DNA of 54,189 bases from Dichomitus squalens LYAD-421 SS1 (GCF_000275845.1 NW_006766912.1:29863-84051), one strand, 5' to 3'; shown: positions 22,101-33,706, numbered from the stretch's first letter. Made by a program: numbers and translations. The notes: generated by a model from the letters alone, not told the origin.

Positions 22101-23196
22101 TGCCTGCGTTCGAACATCGAGCACATGCAATCCGTCGACCCGGCGGACATCGCAACGTTCGACGTCGCGCGCGTCCTCCCTCGCTACCGCCACTCGCAGA
22201 AGCGCTTGCTTCTCTTCGACTTCGAGGGTACGATCTGGACGCGCGACATCATCACCATCGCTCGCAACGCAGGTGCAACGGGTACCCCTGAATTCGAGGC
22301 CCCGGAGGAAGCGATCAAGCTGCTCAACCGGCTCGCGGAGGACCCGAGGAATCAGGTATGGCTGCTGAGCGGGCTGACGAAGAAGATGCTGGACGTGGTT
22401 GCCGAGAAGGCGCCGACGATTGGTATTGTGTAAGTTTTGTCAGGCACATGCGTCTTGTCTCGTCGGATGGCATCCTGATGTGCTCCCTTGGCTTGTTCAC
22501 AGCGCGGAGAACGGATGCTTCATCAAGCCGCTGCCGGACCGCGACGGCAACTCGGCGTGGATCAGCGTCGTTGCGAACTTCAACATGACCTGGAAGGCGG
22601 CGTGCATGGAGATCTTGCAATACGTATGTCCCGTCTTGTTTCGCATGAGGATCGATCGTGTACCTGAATCTGCTTGTCTGCAGTTCACAGAGCGGACCCC
22701 CGGTTCTTTCGTTGAGGAGCGCGAAGCATCTGTCGTTTGGCGGTTCTGGACTCAGAAGGAGACCGACGAGCACAACGCGGACTGGCAGTGGGCGCACCGC
22801 CAGGCCGCCGAGGCCCAGAACCACATCTTCGACTCCATCGGAGAGCGCTACGGCCTGCGCATCATCCCCGGCTCGACCTCCTTCCTCGTGCTGCCTAACA
22901 ACATCTCGCGCTCGACAGCCGTCGGAGCGATCCTCCAGCCTGGAGGGCCTCTGCGCACGCAGCTCACCGCACGCGCCGCCGCGGCGTGGCTGTCGTCGGA
23001 GGCGATGGAAGCGGACAACGCGACTGACTTTGACTTCGTGCTGGGGGTGGGCAAGGACGAGCGGCTGATGCGGCGGCTGAACGAGCTGGACAATGCGGAG
23101 ACGTGCTCGACGAGCAGCAAGGGCACGGACGCGAAGTGGAAGCTGGATCCGGAGCAGGTCGTCCCGACGCTCTGGCGGTTCGCGGACGTGAAGTGA
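19190..23196 (+). CDS. Trehalose synthase complex regulatory subunit (TSL1/TPS3-like)
   Basis: Seven exons (19190-19411, 20292-20621, 20677-21359, 21413-21986, 22038-22429, 22503-22623, 22684-23196) give 944 residues with consistent phases. A GT20 trehalose-6-phosphate synthase-like domain (NDYHLMLLP, GFFMHVAFPSSEIFR, GFQTANYARHF) is followed by a trehalose-phosphatase-like HAD domain. Catalytic residues are missing in both. In the GT20 part the usual RLDYIKG is KLDVIQG (K439, Q444) and DGMNL is EGMAL (E535). In the HAD part DxDGT is DFEGT (E666) and GDxxTDE is GKDERL (897-902). The N-terminus RIIIASLFLPN also lacks the substrate loop of TPS1. The likely role is a non-catalytic scaffold of the cytosolic TPS1-TPS2 complex, important in heat and osmotic stress. 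Intron 1 is 880 nt, far longer than all others. Confidence 0.88.
19762..20126. repeat. Inverted repeat inside intron 1 of the trehalose gene
   Basis: Arms at 19762-19830 and 20059-20126 are imperfect inverted copies (shared GCCGCTCAATTCTT, GACGCAG and GATGGGCTA segments). Read in the matching sense, both encode similar peptides: GRSILEDAGRRTHSE on plus and GRSILLDAGRRTRSE on minus. This points to two opposed copies of one inserted sequence, possibly a transposon fragment. Confidence 0.6.
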
Positions 23197-23698
23197 GCGT
23201 GCTTCGGGGGCAAGGTATGATAATGTAAGACTGTGAGGAACGGAAGAAAGAAGTGTGAATTTACGACACACATGTAGAACAAGGCCTGCTTTGTATCAGA
23301 TGCTCTGTTTGCACCCATGTTGTACTTGCTATCTATATACTAATTCTCAAACAAAAACGCGTACAAGATTGATCTCCTAATTGGAGTATGATGGCAAGTA
23401 CGAGGGCACGCCAGACACCCACGAATGCGACACCCAGAGAAGAATGGTTCAGTCTCGACTCAAAGCCGGTTCGCGATTTGGGATGATTGGGCTGTGTACT
23501 CGCGATCCTCATCAGCCCCAGAAAAAGACGACCCACAAAGCAGCTCGATGATGTCTACACTGTGGAGAAGAATAGGTACCAGTTAAATGTCCCACTCAAA
23601 AAGCTGGAAGTTACGTGCCCACCATATCCGTGGGGAACGGTTTGGCAGGCCACGAAGTCGTGGCTAGCGAGACCTCACATTATATTGCCTCAATCATG
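23197..23698. other. Intergenic, nothing recognised
   Basis: 3' flank of the trehalose gene and 3' flank of the leftward tRNA. No gene or repeat was seen. Confidence 0.4.
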
Positions 23699-23771
23699 TT
23701 CCCACTAGCCGACTCGAACGACTGACCTCGTCATTACTAGTGACGCGCTCTACCAACTGAGCTAAGCGGGA
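23699..23771 (-). tRNA. tRNA-Thr (AGT)
   Basis: 73 nt without intron. On the minus strand the acceptor arm TCCCGCT pairs with AGTGGGA (one G-T pair), the D arm is GCTC..GAGC, and the anticodon stem CGTCA/TGACG closes the loop CTAGTAA with anticodon AGT. The T arm is AGTCG/CGGCT around TTCGAGT; discriminator A. A34 would be edited to inosine to read ACU/ACC/ACA. It sits about 50 bp upstream of the F-box frame. Confidence 0.93.
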
Positions 23772-23819
23772 TTCGCTAGGATAGACTATGAGAGGGATAT
23801 AGCATTCCTCCGAATCCGT

Positions 23820-25899
23820 ATGGAACCCCAAGTGTTAAAGCTGGAGTCCAGCACTTCTTTGGCTAGTCATCGCCTTCAATCGACAAGCCTTGTCGATGAA
23901 GGTCAGTGTGTTCTACATGCATCGGACGTCGCGAGCGAAACCGCTTCTTACGCCAATATCAAAGTCGGGCGCCTGTTCTCCGGCATTCGCTCGCCTCGTC
24001 ATCGGAATCCATCGGAGCAACTGTCTTGCCAGTTTGCAAGTCCCTCTGGCAGGCCCGCGGCTGTCTCGACACAATACCTCTGGCCCCTCCAGCGTAAATC
24101 GTCTACACATGACATGAAGATGCAAGAAGGCTCTGTGCTCCCACTCGCTGATCCGCAACTGATCCCTCGGGCGTCCGATATTGGCTCGAAAGCCATTCAC
24201 CTATACGAGGACGTCCTCATAGCTATCTTCGATTGCTTCGACACCTCCGAATCCGTGGGTCGTACCGCTTGCGCGAGCTGCTCACGGGTGTGCTCTTTGT
24301 GGACTGAGCCCGCTTTACGGGCGTTATGGAAGAATATAGGCGCAACCTTGCTTCCGCTCTACTGGATTCTGCTCCCAGACGACTTTGTAGGTGCATGGGT
24401 CGATCGGCATGGCCGTCAGGAGCAACTAGAGATGTACATTCTCAAGGTAAGTTCTTCATGCAGATGTTACGCCTCTTCTATTCATTTCACTCGCTGAGCT
24501 TCCCGATTTCTCCTAGATCCTGAAGGATGTACCGTGGACGGACCCCGCCATCTGGGAACGATTCCTCCTCTACGCTGCATATGTGCATCACGTACCATTT
24601 CAAGGCTGTCTTCATACCTGTGAAATCCCCCTAGTACGCTCTCTCGTATCTCTTAATGGACAGAAGACCTTCCTCCCTCAACTCCGTTCACTAGCATGGT
24701 TCGAGGCACCTCACGTCGCCAGCGTTCTTGCTTGCCTAGTGTCACCATCCTTGACCACGGTTAAGCTGATGATCAACACCCTCACTCCCTCTGCGCAGGT
24801 TGAGGAGGTTCTACACTCTCTTCCTCGCCTCGCACCCATGATCTCTGACCTGACGATCGTCAGCTCTAGTCCCTTAGACCGAAGCATCCCCTCGCTGTGT
24901 AGTTTCGGACGCCTTCGGCGGTTATCCCTCCCGAATCATCTGTTGATATCCGACCTATCAGCGTTTCCATGGAGCAGTCAGGAGACGCTCATGCACCTTC
25001 GTTGTTCTACCACAGGCTTCAGGCAGCTCCTTCACCCGAACCCGGCGGGACACTTCGATCTTCCCTCCTTAAGACTCCTCTACTTGGGTCCGACCTCTAC
25101 CGATGATTTGCTGGCTATCATAGAGCAACTGCACGCGCCATACCTCCGCAATCTAGCCATCAAGGTCGAGGATGAGGACAACTATCCCAGTGAGATTCTA
25201 GCTCAAACAGTCCTCCTTCGTGCAGTGTCCAGAGCGTCATTCGTCGGGACTCTGACATGTTTCGCATTCATCGTTCGGTCGCTATCGCTCATACCTAGTC
25301 GGGACCTTCCTACGACTTCCACCGTGGTCCTCGACATCATCAGGCCGCTATCCTCACTTCGAGCACTCCGAGAGCTGTCAGTGAGTTATCGGAGGAGCGA
25401 TGCCACACTGGGCACGGACGACGATATCTTGGAAGTTGCAAGGGCATGGAACGACCTGGAGTCACTGAGACTCATGCTTCCTTCGTCCAAGAAGTACGAC
25501 TGCGACGGCTTTCCCGGACTCGACTCGCTGGCTCACCTCGCCGAGCACTGTCCTCGTCTGACTTCAGTCAGTATACCGCTTGCTCTTGTTCACTCGCCTT
25601 CACACGTACGGTCAGGCGACGAAGGCAGCAGAGTTTGGCTGCCGGCCTCGCACCCCTTACAATCCCTCCGCCTCAGCATCCGTCAGTGGAATGACGAGGT
25701 TGCACCTGATGTGTTTGCACGATGTATCAACGATCTCTTCCCGCACCTCTCCACGAATGGGTTTCACTATCGTCATCCTATCCCAGCGATAATGGCACTG
25801 GACCATTACAAAACGAAGTGGATCCTCACTATGGAGGCCTTCCAAGCTCTGAAGATGGGGACAGGAAGGGGTGCCCGTGACCTCGAACCTTTAGACTAG
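23820..25899 (+). CDS. F-box/leucine-rich-repeat-like protein
   Basis: Two exons, to 24446 and 24517-25899 (70-nt intron, phase 0). The frame is open from ATG 23820 (about 669 residues); an internal ATG at 24114 is equally plausible because the first about 100 residues are low-complexity and unlike other family members. The F-box is LYEDVLIAIFDCFDT...SRVCSLWTEPALRALWKNIG; long helical/LRR-like repeats follow (LPQLRSLAWFE, FGRLRRLSLPNHL, LPSLRLLYLG, LRALRELSVSY, WNDLESLRLML). It is an expected SCF adaptor binding SKP1, target unknown. The F-box pseudogene at 28.7-30.2 kb is its relative in the opposite orientation, so the two arose by duplication. Confidence 0.75.
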
Positions 25900-26766
25900 A
25901 CAGCGGAGATTCTATTCTCCATTCCCTACAGTGGACTCACTGCGTAGCCTGGATGAGCTAAATACTCGCATTGCGATATATGTCTGATAGCTTCTGAAAC
26001 GTCATTGTATTCCATCTCTCTATCGCCTGCTCTCATGTCTTCCGTACTGATCGTTGTCCTAGTATCGAGGCGATGCGAAATATCCCCAGTCGGCGAACTC
26101 GGACTTTTACACGTTCAGGCGTTTGTAATGCAAACCGCCTCCATTCGATCGTCAACTATCCGGTATCGGCGGGCCATGTCCGGCGGCGTCGCGGACGAGC
26201 AACCATTCTATGGAATGCCAGCGGCTAGCTCAGACAGCACCCCGTGCGCACCGGCAGGAGGACGGTTTAGACAGTGATGCGCTATCTAGCTGTTTATTTC
26301 GATGATGCCGCTAGTTCAATCACTCTACTAGGGGTCAATCTGCAGTCTTCCGATCGCATGCATCGCCATGCTGTTTGTTGTTCGGAAGGGCAGAAGCTTG
26401 GAGACTGACATCGGCCACCACTATGATGCATGTTGCGGAGCAGCAAAAAAATCGCGCATTGCCTTAGAGCGTATCTGCTCAGACCGACGCGACTCAGGAG
26501 TGATACCATGACTGCTTCCTGCGTCCTTGATATATGGCTGATGTACTCGTTGCCCTTTATAGCCCGAGGCGCTCCACTTCGCCCTCATACACGCTGGCAA
26601 TTCTCTGGGCAGCCCCTCCACTACACGTTTGAACTCAGCCTTACCACAAATTTGGCGCTATATTCGCTCTTTGTTTCGTCCTTACAGTGCGCAAGCGCTT
26701 CCATCTTTAATCCGGCTTGACTACCAATCTGGAACGGGCTCAGCAAGTTGGTCAGATTTGACTCTC
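25900..26766. other. No recognisable gene
   Basis: Between the F-box gene and the DUF6533 gene. Short frames only, without family resemblance. Confidence 0.4.
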
Positions 26767-28372
26767 ATGTAAGTCGTCCCGGATTAAATTCTTTGCCTGA
26801 TCCTCACTAAAGTGCTGGCTAGGTCGCAGTTTGACACTGCCAATCGCTTGTTCTCCACTGTGGGCTTGAGCAAGTATATTCCACTTCTTGTTCTAGTCGA
26901 CGTGCTAAATTTCCTGTAGCGTTGCTATATTACAATTTTGCCACAACAGTTGATCTCGAGGTTGAACGTTACTGGTCAGGTTCTCGATCCTGGGCATCCG
27001 TCTTCTTCTTCATCAACAGATACACCGCCGTGCTTGCTCATATACCCGTTGTTTATGAATTCTTTGGCCTGATGCCAGAATCAGTGAGTCAACGTTCGCC
27101 GTCTGGATTGCTAAACTCAACAGTTGAGCTACTTCCTTTAGAGGGGAGTACACTGCACGAGAGCGCTATATATACCTCACAGCGCACCGCAGATGTCGTC
27201 AGCTCCAAACATTTCACCAAATCTATATTGTACTTGGCCAAGGCATAGTCGCAAGTAAGTCTGCTAATGATTGCTCGTGTGGGGAGTTGAAATCTTAGCC
27301 TACCCCAATCTATCCTGGAGTTTGTCTCTTGCTCCGCACCCATGCGCTGTGTATGCGCGATCGCAGGGTGCTCTATGTTTCTGGAGGGATGTTCATGATT
27401 GCATTCGCAGTCTGCGTGGTGTGTCACTCTTTTTACGTTTCGATGTTGGAGGCTGTCCACTGATAATCATCTCGCAGTGGACAATCACGTCGGTACATCT
27501 CTCGCAGGAACCCGTCCCACAAGATATGATTGCGCAGCCGGGATGCGATCTCACTGTGTCGATAAACCAGTCAGCAAACTCCACCATATGTCCAACCCTC
27601 GCTGATAGATTGCCCCTCGTACTGCAGAGCCATCTGTGAGTACCCCTTGACCCGACGCCCCGAATGTTGCCAGGTAGTAGCAGTAGCTCAAGCGACGTCT
27701 AGTTCTTGCCGTGGCATGGGGTGTCATGCTCGTACTCGATGCAACGGTCTTTACCATCACATTCTTCCAAGCTATCCATATGGACCGATTATGGAGCCAT
27801 AGCTTGGCGCATCGCATGTTGATAGACGGTGAGTTCCCTTGTCGGCGTCAGTACCAATTGAGCCTTATCCGACTCTGAGACTCACTCAACTTCATGGTTC
27901 CCACAGGCGCCCTCTATTTTGGGTGGGTTTGCTGCCCTTTGTATGTGTCGGGGCCTTGATATGACCCAGTTTCCTTGCTGTAGCGTTCTCGCCGTCTTCT
28001 ATCTGTCAGATATCGTCACTTATGTGGTACGTGACGGACGCTACCCCCCCCAGTTCAACATCTTTTCGGCTGATTGATAGTACGATCTGGACAGGTTGCA
28101 CCGGTACGTGGACGGTCATGATCGCTATAGTCAAGGGTTCCGCTTAATCGGCAGTTTAGATTGCATACAAGGGCGTTCTGACGACTCTCACGAATATGTG
28201 TGTCGCTGCAGTGGGTTTGCTGATACCATCTCATCATCTTCCGCTGGAGTCTAGATTATCGAACGTACTCGTCTCGCGCATGATGCTCAACATCCGAGAC
28301 CCCAATCTGTTTGAGCTGCCGCGGCACTGGCCTGAAGAACTGGGAAGGCTTTCCGCACCAGAGCCCCGTTGA
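26767..28372 (+). CDS. DUF6533 seven-helix membrane protein
   Basis: Paralogue of the gene at 1-1639. The start appears to be an ATG split by intron 1: AT at 26767-26768, G at 26823. Exon 2 (26823-26869) has the same 47-nt length as in the paralogue and ends at a GC donor (GCAAGT), a GC-AG intron. Exon 3 from 26920 carries LYYNFATTVDLEVERYW and SWASVFFFINRYTAVLAHIPVVYE. Later landmarks: CRQLQTFHQIYIVLGQGIVA, LLLRTHALCMRDRRVLYV, AVAWGVMLVLDATVFTITFFQ, DGALYFG, VLAVFYLSDIVTYV, GVLTTLTNMC and SNVLVSRMMLNIRDPNLFELP, with a stop at 28370-28372. The junction after exon 3 (about 27083-27093) has no clean donor in phase, and the CCRSR part of one helix-linking exon is absent, so weak function or decay is possible. 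Role unknown; integral membrane. Confidence 0.68.
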
Positions 28373-28649
28373 TTTTCCACGACTGCTGTCGACGACCAAG
28401 CGATCCGATATGTTGCTTGCTCCTGCTAAGTTGTACACACTATCCACTTGCGTAATACATGTAAACAATATTCCAGATTTGAGACCTACTCAGCTACGAC
28501 AGCATGTCCGACTATGTGCTCGACGCCATGCTCTGATATAAGCCATCTCCCTCCTCATCCCAGAAGACCGCATCGTCGCGACGCCGCCGCAGTTCACGAA
28601 TTTCCCTCCAAATCGGCTATCGACCGTGATCGTAGGATGGGGCCGGCTC

Positions 28650-30168
28650 AACCTGTGCATTCGGAACAAGTTCATAGATGGGCCGCGCAAACCCCTTCGT
28701 CCGCTCTTCTGGCTGCCCCCGAAGCCCGACCCCGGCTATTACGAGTTCCCTCATGATGCGGGGGAGGGAGCTGATCAACCGGCACCTTCAGCCAACCAAA
28801 TCCATCCTCGTGCTCAAAATCGATGGGTATAGTGTCGAGCCAGTTTGCGACATTGACGAGCAAGGTGAACGAGCGCGGTGACGCTTGGGTGAGGAGGGAT
28901 TTGGACCGACTCGCCTAGCCGGGGTTGGTTCATGTGTAGAATCTGTAGATGGAGCGATTCGAGCTTAGGCCATGCCTTGGCCATCGTGAGGATGTCAACA
29001 TCGTTGACGCAGATGTCTGACCAGTAGCCTGCGAGGTGTACCTTGCGCAGCCACCTCAACGAGCGCACGCTATCGAGCAGCACGCAGGATTGTTTAGGGG
29101 GCAGGATCGGCGGGACGCCGGTTTCTGCTACGAAAAAACCGAGAACGATCTCGCGGAGGGATAGGGAGAAGGTGGAATGGGAAATTGCATGACATATGCG
29201 AGGGTGCCCAGTGGAGCGGTCGTCCTCAGAAGCTTCGTGGTAGGTGATCTCCAGGGCCATGACGTTCGGAGCGCGCAGAGTCTGCACAAATACTGTGGGA
29301 TTCGCTAAAGTGGCTTTGGAGAACATCGGAAGGATTCAAGGGTAGACACAGATGGGAGATATGCAAGCGATGCCGGGGTAACGACAAGATGTCCCGTAAG
29401 ATCCAATCTACGAATTCGCTTGAAACCTGAAAGACAGGGTAGGACGTCGGACCGTGTAGTTCGCGGCGGCACTGAACTGATTTGCAGCTGCCATAGGTGC
29501 GGTACGATATTCGAGAGGCTGGCCAGAGTGGACTTGACAACTGACTCCACCGGCTTGATGGCGGCAATATGATAGTCAAAGTGCTTCAAGGACGGAGAGG
29601 CTAGATCAAAGAGAACAGATCCCTTCTCTATTGACATCGCGTCATTGTCAAACTAGCACAATGACTTTCAGGATGGCAGGGAAGTCTGCCTGCCGTTGTG
29701 GTCTAGGAGAGCACGAAGGAGGCCGATGTCAGTCTCGGGGCTCCAACGGACGATGTGGTGGATCCGAGCAGCACAGCAGAGGAAGCGTCCCCAAACTTCA
29801 GGGTTTGTGAACGGTCGTTCTACCACCACCTGTGAATCGGAACAATACACTATCAGCTTCATCCGACACCTGCAAGGATCCCGATCGACTTACTTTGATT
29901 ACATACTCGTGGTATTCCAGTGACTCCGTTCGCCGTCGGTAACTATCTCGATGTTCCCTCTTCACAGACTCTGGAGGCAGGCGCAGGACACTGTACAGGG
30001 GAAGGAGGGAGGCCGACAAAGTCTTCCATAGCGCCTACAGTGCGGGTTCGGACCACGATCGACAGACCAGAGCGCATCGTGCGCACGCTGCGCGGTCTAC
30101 TCCGTCTTCGCCCAACACGTCGAACTGATCGAAAACCGTTATGAGGATGTCTCGATAGAGGAGCATCG
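28650..30168 (-). pseudogene. F-box/LRR gene, disabled
   Basis: Reads leftward from MLLYRDILITVFDQFD (30168), clearly related to the F-box gene at 23.8-25.9 kb: DRAACARCALVCRSWSEPAL, ALWKTLSASLLPLY, EVWGRFLCCAARIHHIV, LASPSLKHFDYH, RIRRLDLTGHL, SLRWLRKVHLAGYW, WPKLESLHLQ, LVHLARQC. Several lesions: in-frame TAG at 30035-30037 (inside PAL-ALWK), TGA at 29668-29670, TAG at 29653-29655 (where the intact copy has Trp), a frame change with lost residues at about 29325, and another frame change at about 28850 (the continuation IPIDFEHEDGFGW is in a different frame). The 3' limit is approximate. No single splice model avoids all lesions, so this is a decayed copy. Confidence 0.8.
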
Positions 30169-30408
30169 TGGTGGCGGTGATGTAGAAGGGCGGTCGAATC
30201 ACCCGCTCATGAGCGCCGCGGGCGATTGCAGTTACAGTCCTCGGCTTTCAGCGAATTGACAACCACAGTTGACTCAGTTCAGTCAAGTCCTATTCCTCAT
30301 AGTATCTCAGCTTGCTTCCTAGAGTGCCATGCTGAACGTGAACATCAGAGGGCGTAACGCAGGTCAGCGAAGCCACGAGCAGGCTGTCTTGAAGGTCAAA
30401 TTTTGTAA

Positions 30409-32166
30409 GGGCCTGTTCGGCAAAGAGTTGGAGTTAGAGTTACCGGCATTTCATGCCCAAATATAGTAATAATATCTCGGTTTTCAATCTCGAGAAAACT
30501 CGAGTTACTCGGGCGAGTGCATGCGTTCGGATGCCTCCCAGTAACTCCGGGCGGTTGTTATCAGCTCAGGTCATAAATTATCTCGAGGCTCTACCCTTTT
30601 GGCAGCCTGCTTGATTCTCTCTCTATAGAGTATTGGGATGGCTACCATGACCGGCGTAGATTGTGATCAGACATCCGAGACCATCCTACTTGAGGGATTA
30701 GGGCAGGCTACTACCAAGGCCCGCCCAGTCAAAACAATGACAGTTACTGCTATAATAGCCTGTCTTCGGCGCTCTATTTGANNNNNNNNNNNNNNNNNNN
30801 NNNNNNNNNNNNNNNNNNNNNNNNNNNNNNNNNNNNNNNNNNNNNNNNNNNNNNNNNNNNNNNNNNNNNNNNNNNNNNNNNNNNNNNNNNNNNNNNNNNN
30901 NNNNNNNNNNNNNNNNNNNNNNNNNNNNNNNNNNNNNNNNNNNNNNNNNNNNNNNNNNNNNNNNNNNNNNNNNNNNNNNNNNNNNNNNNNNNNNNNNNNN
31001 NNNNNNNNNNNNNNNNNNNNNNNNNNNNNNNNNNNNNNNNNNNNNNNNNNNNNNNNNNNNNNNNNNNNNNNNNNNNNNNNNNNNNNNNNNNNNNNNNNNN
31101 NNNNNNNNNNNNNNNNNNNNNNNNNNNNNNNNNNNNNNNNNNNNNNNNNNNNNNNNNNNNNNNNNNNNNNNNNNNNNNNNNNNNNNNNNNNNNNNNNNNN
31201 NNNNNNNNNNNNNNNNNNNNNNNNNNNNNNNNNNNNNNNNNNNNNNNNNNNNNNNNNNNNNNNNNNNNNNNNNNNNNNNNNNNNNNNNNNNNNNNNNNNN
31301 NNNNNNNNNNNNNNNNNNNNNNNNNNNNNNNNNNNNNNNNNNNNNNNNNNNNNNNNNNNNNNNNNNNNNNNNNNNNNNNNNNNNNNNNNNNNNNNNNNNN
31401 NNNNNNNNNNNNNNNNNNNNNNNNNNNNNNNNNNNNNNNNNNNNNNNNNNNNNNNNNNNNNNNNNNNNNNNNNNNNNNNNNNNNNNNNNNNNNNNNNNNN
31501 NNNNNNNNNNNNNNNNNNNNNNNNNNNNNNNNNNNNNNNNNNNNNNNNNNNNNNNNNNNNNNNNNNNNNNNNNNNNNNNNNNNNNNNNNNNNNNNNNNNN
31601 NNNNNNNNNNNNNNNNNNNNNNNNNNNNNNNNNNNNNNNNNNNNNNNNNNNNNNNNNNNNNNNNNNNNNNNNNNNNNNNNNNNNNNNNNNNNNNNNNNNN
31701 NNNNNNNNNNNNNNNNNNNNNNNNNNNNNNNNNNNNNNNNCTGGATTGAGGTGATTCCAGGATTCTTCGATTGCAGTGATAGCGGTGGCAACAGTGACAA
31801 TGATGACACTATATAAGGGTCACCCTTGAATGTGTATAAATGGGATTAACAAACAAACAAACAGTCACCACTATTGTAGCCCGTCTACGGCGCTCGATAT
31901 GAGCCCGATGGACAGATGGACAGCTTGGTGAACGTCGACAGCTGCTCTTGTGCGGACCATGGCAAAGCGGGGATGAAGCAGAGCCCATGTAATAAGTCAT
32001 AGCTATCAGTATACAAGATACATGTATGAGTTCAGGGCGCTTGTCTCCTCCGGATTTCACGGATACTTCGCCCCTGTAACTCTAACTCGCGCAGAAATCC
32101 TCGGAAGTGCTGCCACGTGACATAATGCCGGTGACTCGTAACTCCAACTCTTTGCCGAACAGGCCC
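30409..32166. mobile_element. PIF/Harbinger-like element containing the assembly gap
   Basis: Long inverted repeats begin GGGCCTGTTCGGCAAAGAGT on both sides and continue for about 45 bp with few mismatches. TAA flanks both ends (30406-30408 and 32167-32169), the 3-bp TWA target duplication of PIF/Harbinger elements. Total 1,758 bp, of which 959 are unknown bases. On either side of the gap a related block recurs as a direct repeat (about 30738-30781 and 31863-31904, sharing CTCTTCGGCGCTC-like and TAGCC segments), so a tandem repeat probably broke the assembly. No transposase domain is visible in the sequenced parts. Confidence 0.7.
30782..31740. other. Assembly gap (959 N)
   Basis: A run of unknown bases. 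Long frames spanning it are artefacts. Confidence 0.99.
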
Positions 32167-32434
32167 TAAATTTCTCATCACCGCCACTAGCGCCGCCCAC
32201 GAGCGTGTCATCTGCCAGACTGCTTTGATGACATATTGTGCAGGCCTGGCACTGCTGTCGCTGCTACAGCTCATTTTGATGCAACGCATCCCTGCGTCAA
32301 TACATATGGAATCGATAACCGTTCCATCTCTTGCTGGCTGAAGGGAAGACTTTCCTATGATACATTCGCGGGTCCACGAGCGGACCCCAAGCTATGATAC
32401 AGGGCTTTCCATCTTTCAGTGCCTAAACCCCAAT

Positions 32435-33620
32435 CTACAAGCCAACATCACCCAGCTTCCTCTCGCCGCCATCCTGCACGTTCTTGTCCGCCATGCTCTG
32501 CGTGATGCTCGCGATCGTTCCGCTCTCGGGCAAGTACCCGCGCACCTTGTGCTCCTCCGACTGAATCTGCGCGGCCATCTCCTTCGTCACGGGCACGTCT
32601 GCGCGCGAGTCGACGGCGCTCTGCGCCTGAGCGGCGGCGGAGCCAGCCGGGGGACGGTAGCCGAGCTCCTTGTGCTCTTCGGACTGGAGCGCGCGGGCTT
32701 CGGGGGCGGAGATGGTGTCGAGGTTGAGTTCGGGAGTGCCGTTGGTGGGGGAGCCATTGCGCTCAGCTTCGATCTTCTTCGCGTCTTGGACGGCGGCTTG
32801 GGCGAGCGTCGCGGGATCGGCACCGGAGGAGGACTCCGGATGCTTCGCAGCTGCTGATTGCGCCGTTGCAGCGAGCGAGCCGTGGGGCGGGCGGTAGCCC
32901 AGGGCGCGGTGCTCCTCGGACATTAGAGCGCGAGCTTCAACCGTAAGAGAAAAAGATGATGAGCGTGAGAACGAGCTGCAACGAGTTATTGCTAGGCCGT
33001 ACCTTCACCGACACCCTCAACATTGAGGTCCGCTGGGTTCTTGGGAACGATGCGCGAAGCATCCTCGAACGCAGCACGCGCAAGCGTAGCAGTGTCGATA
33101 CCACTGGACGCGTCGGGATGCCTGGCAGCCGCAGACTGGGCCTCAGAGGCGAGGGAGCCGGGCGGCGGACGGTATCCGAGTGCCTTGTGCTCGTCGGACA
33201 TGAGCTTGCGAGCCTCAGCATCGCCAATGGAGTTGAGGTCTACGCTGGCAGGACCAGAAGCGTCACCGCGCGCCTCCTTGATGCGTTGCGCGTCGGCGAG
33301 AGCGGCTTGACGGAGTTTCTCCTGGTCGATGGTGAGGGTGTGCTCGCCGGCGTGTTGTGTCTCGTGCCGCGCGACGGCAGCCTGTGCGGCTGCGGCGAGC
33401 GAGCCTGGGGGAGGGCGGTACCCAGGGCCTTGTGCTCTTCAGACATGAGGACACGCGCGTCCGCTGTTGCCCATAGTTCATGAGCATGCGTCTATTAGAA
33501 GTAAAGATGGATTTATGTACCTTCTGAAATATCCTTCAGATTGACCTGACCGGTGTGGGGGAAGCGCAAAGCATCGCGGTGAGCGGCCTCGAAGATGTGA
33601 CCAGCGTTCACAGAAGTCAT
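32435..33620 (-). CDS. SMP-repeat, LEA-like stress protein (one-base lesion)
   Basis: Three exons read leftward: 33521-33620 (MTSVNAGHIFEAAHRDALRF...), 33003-33463 and 32435-32934. Five tandem copies of a seed-maturation-protein (SMP) type motif follow, with core SEEHKALGYRPPPGSLA.AQSAA. Plant SMP/LEA proteins protect cells during desiccation; fungal members are hydrophilic and probably stress-induced (inference). In repeat 1 the core reads ALGTALPQ instead of ALGYRPPP because one base is missing at 33420/33421; exon 2 is 461 nt instead of the 462 needed for phase. Repeats 2-5 are intact. Either a sequencing error or a real frameshift that truncates the protein after about 55 residues. A TATATA box lies about 90 nt upstream. 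Confidence 0.75.
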
Positions 33621-33706
33621 GGTGAGTAAAGACAGATAAGTTCACGATTTCGTAGTCGGGGAGTTACGGTGGGTTTCTTGTTCTGAGGGCTCGACGACCG
33701 CAGGGG

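Noticed and set aside
30667..31809. Open frames of 323-380 residues around the N run
   Set aside because: They are open only because unknown bases cannot form stops.
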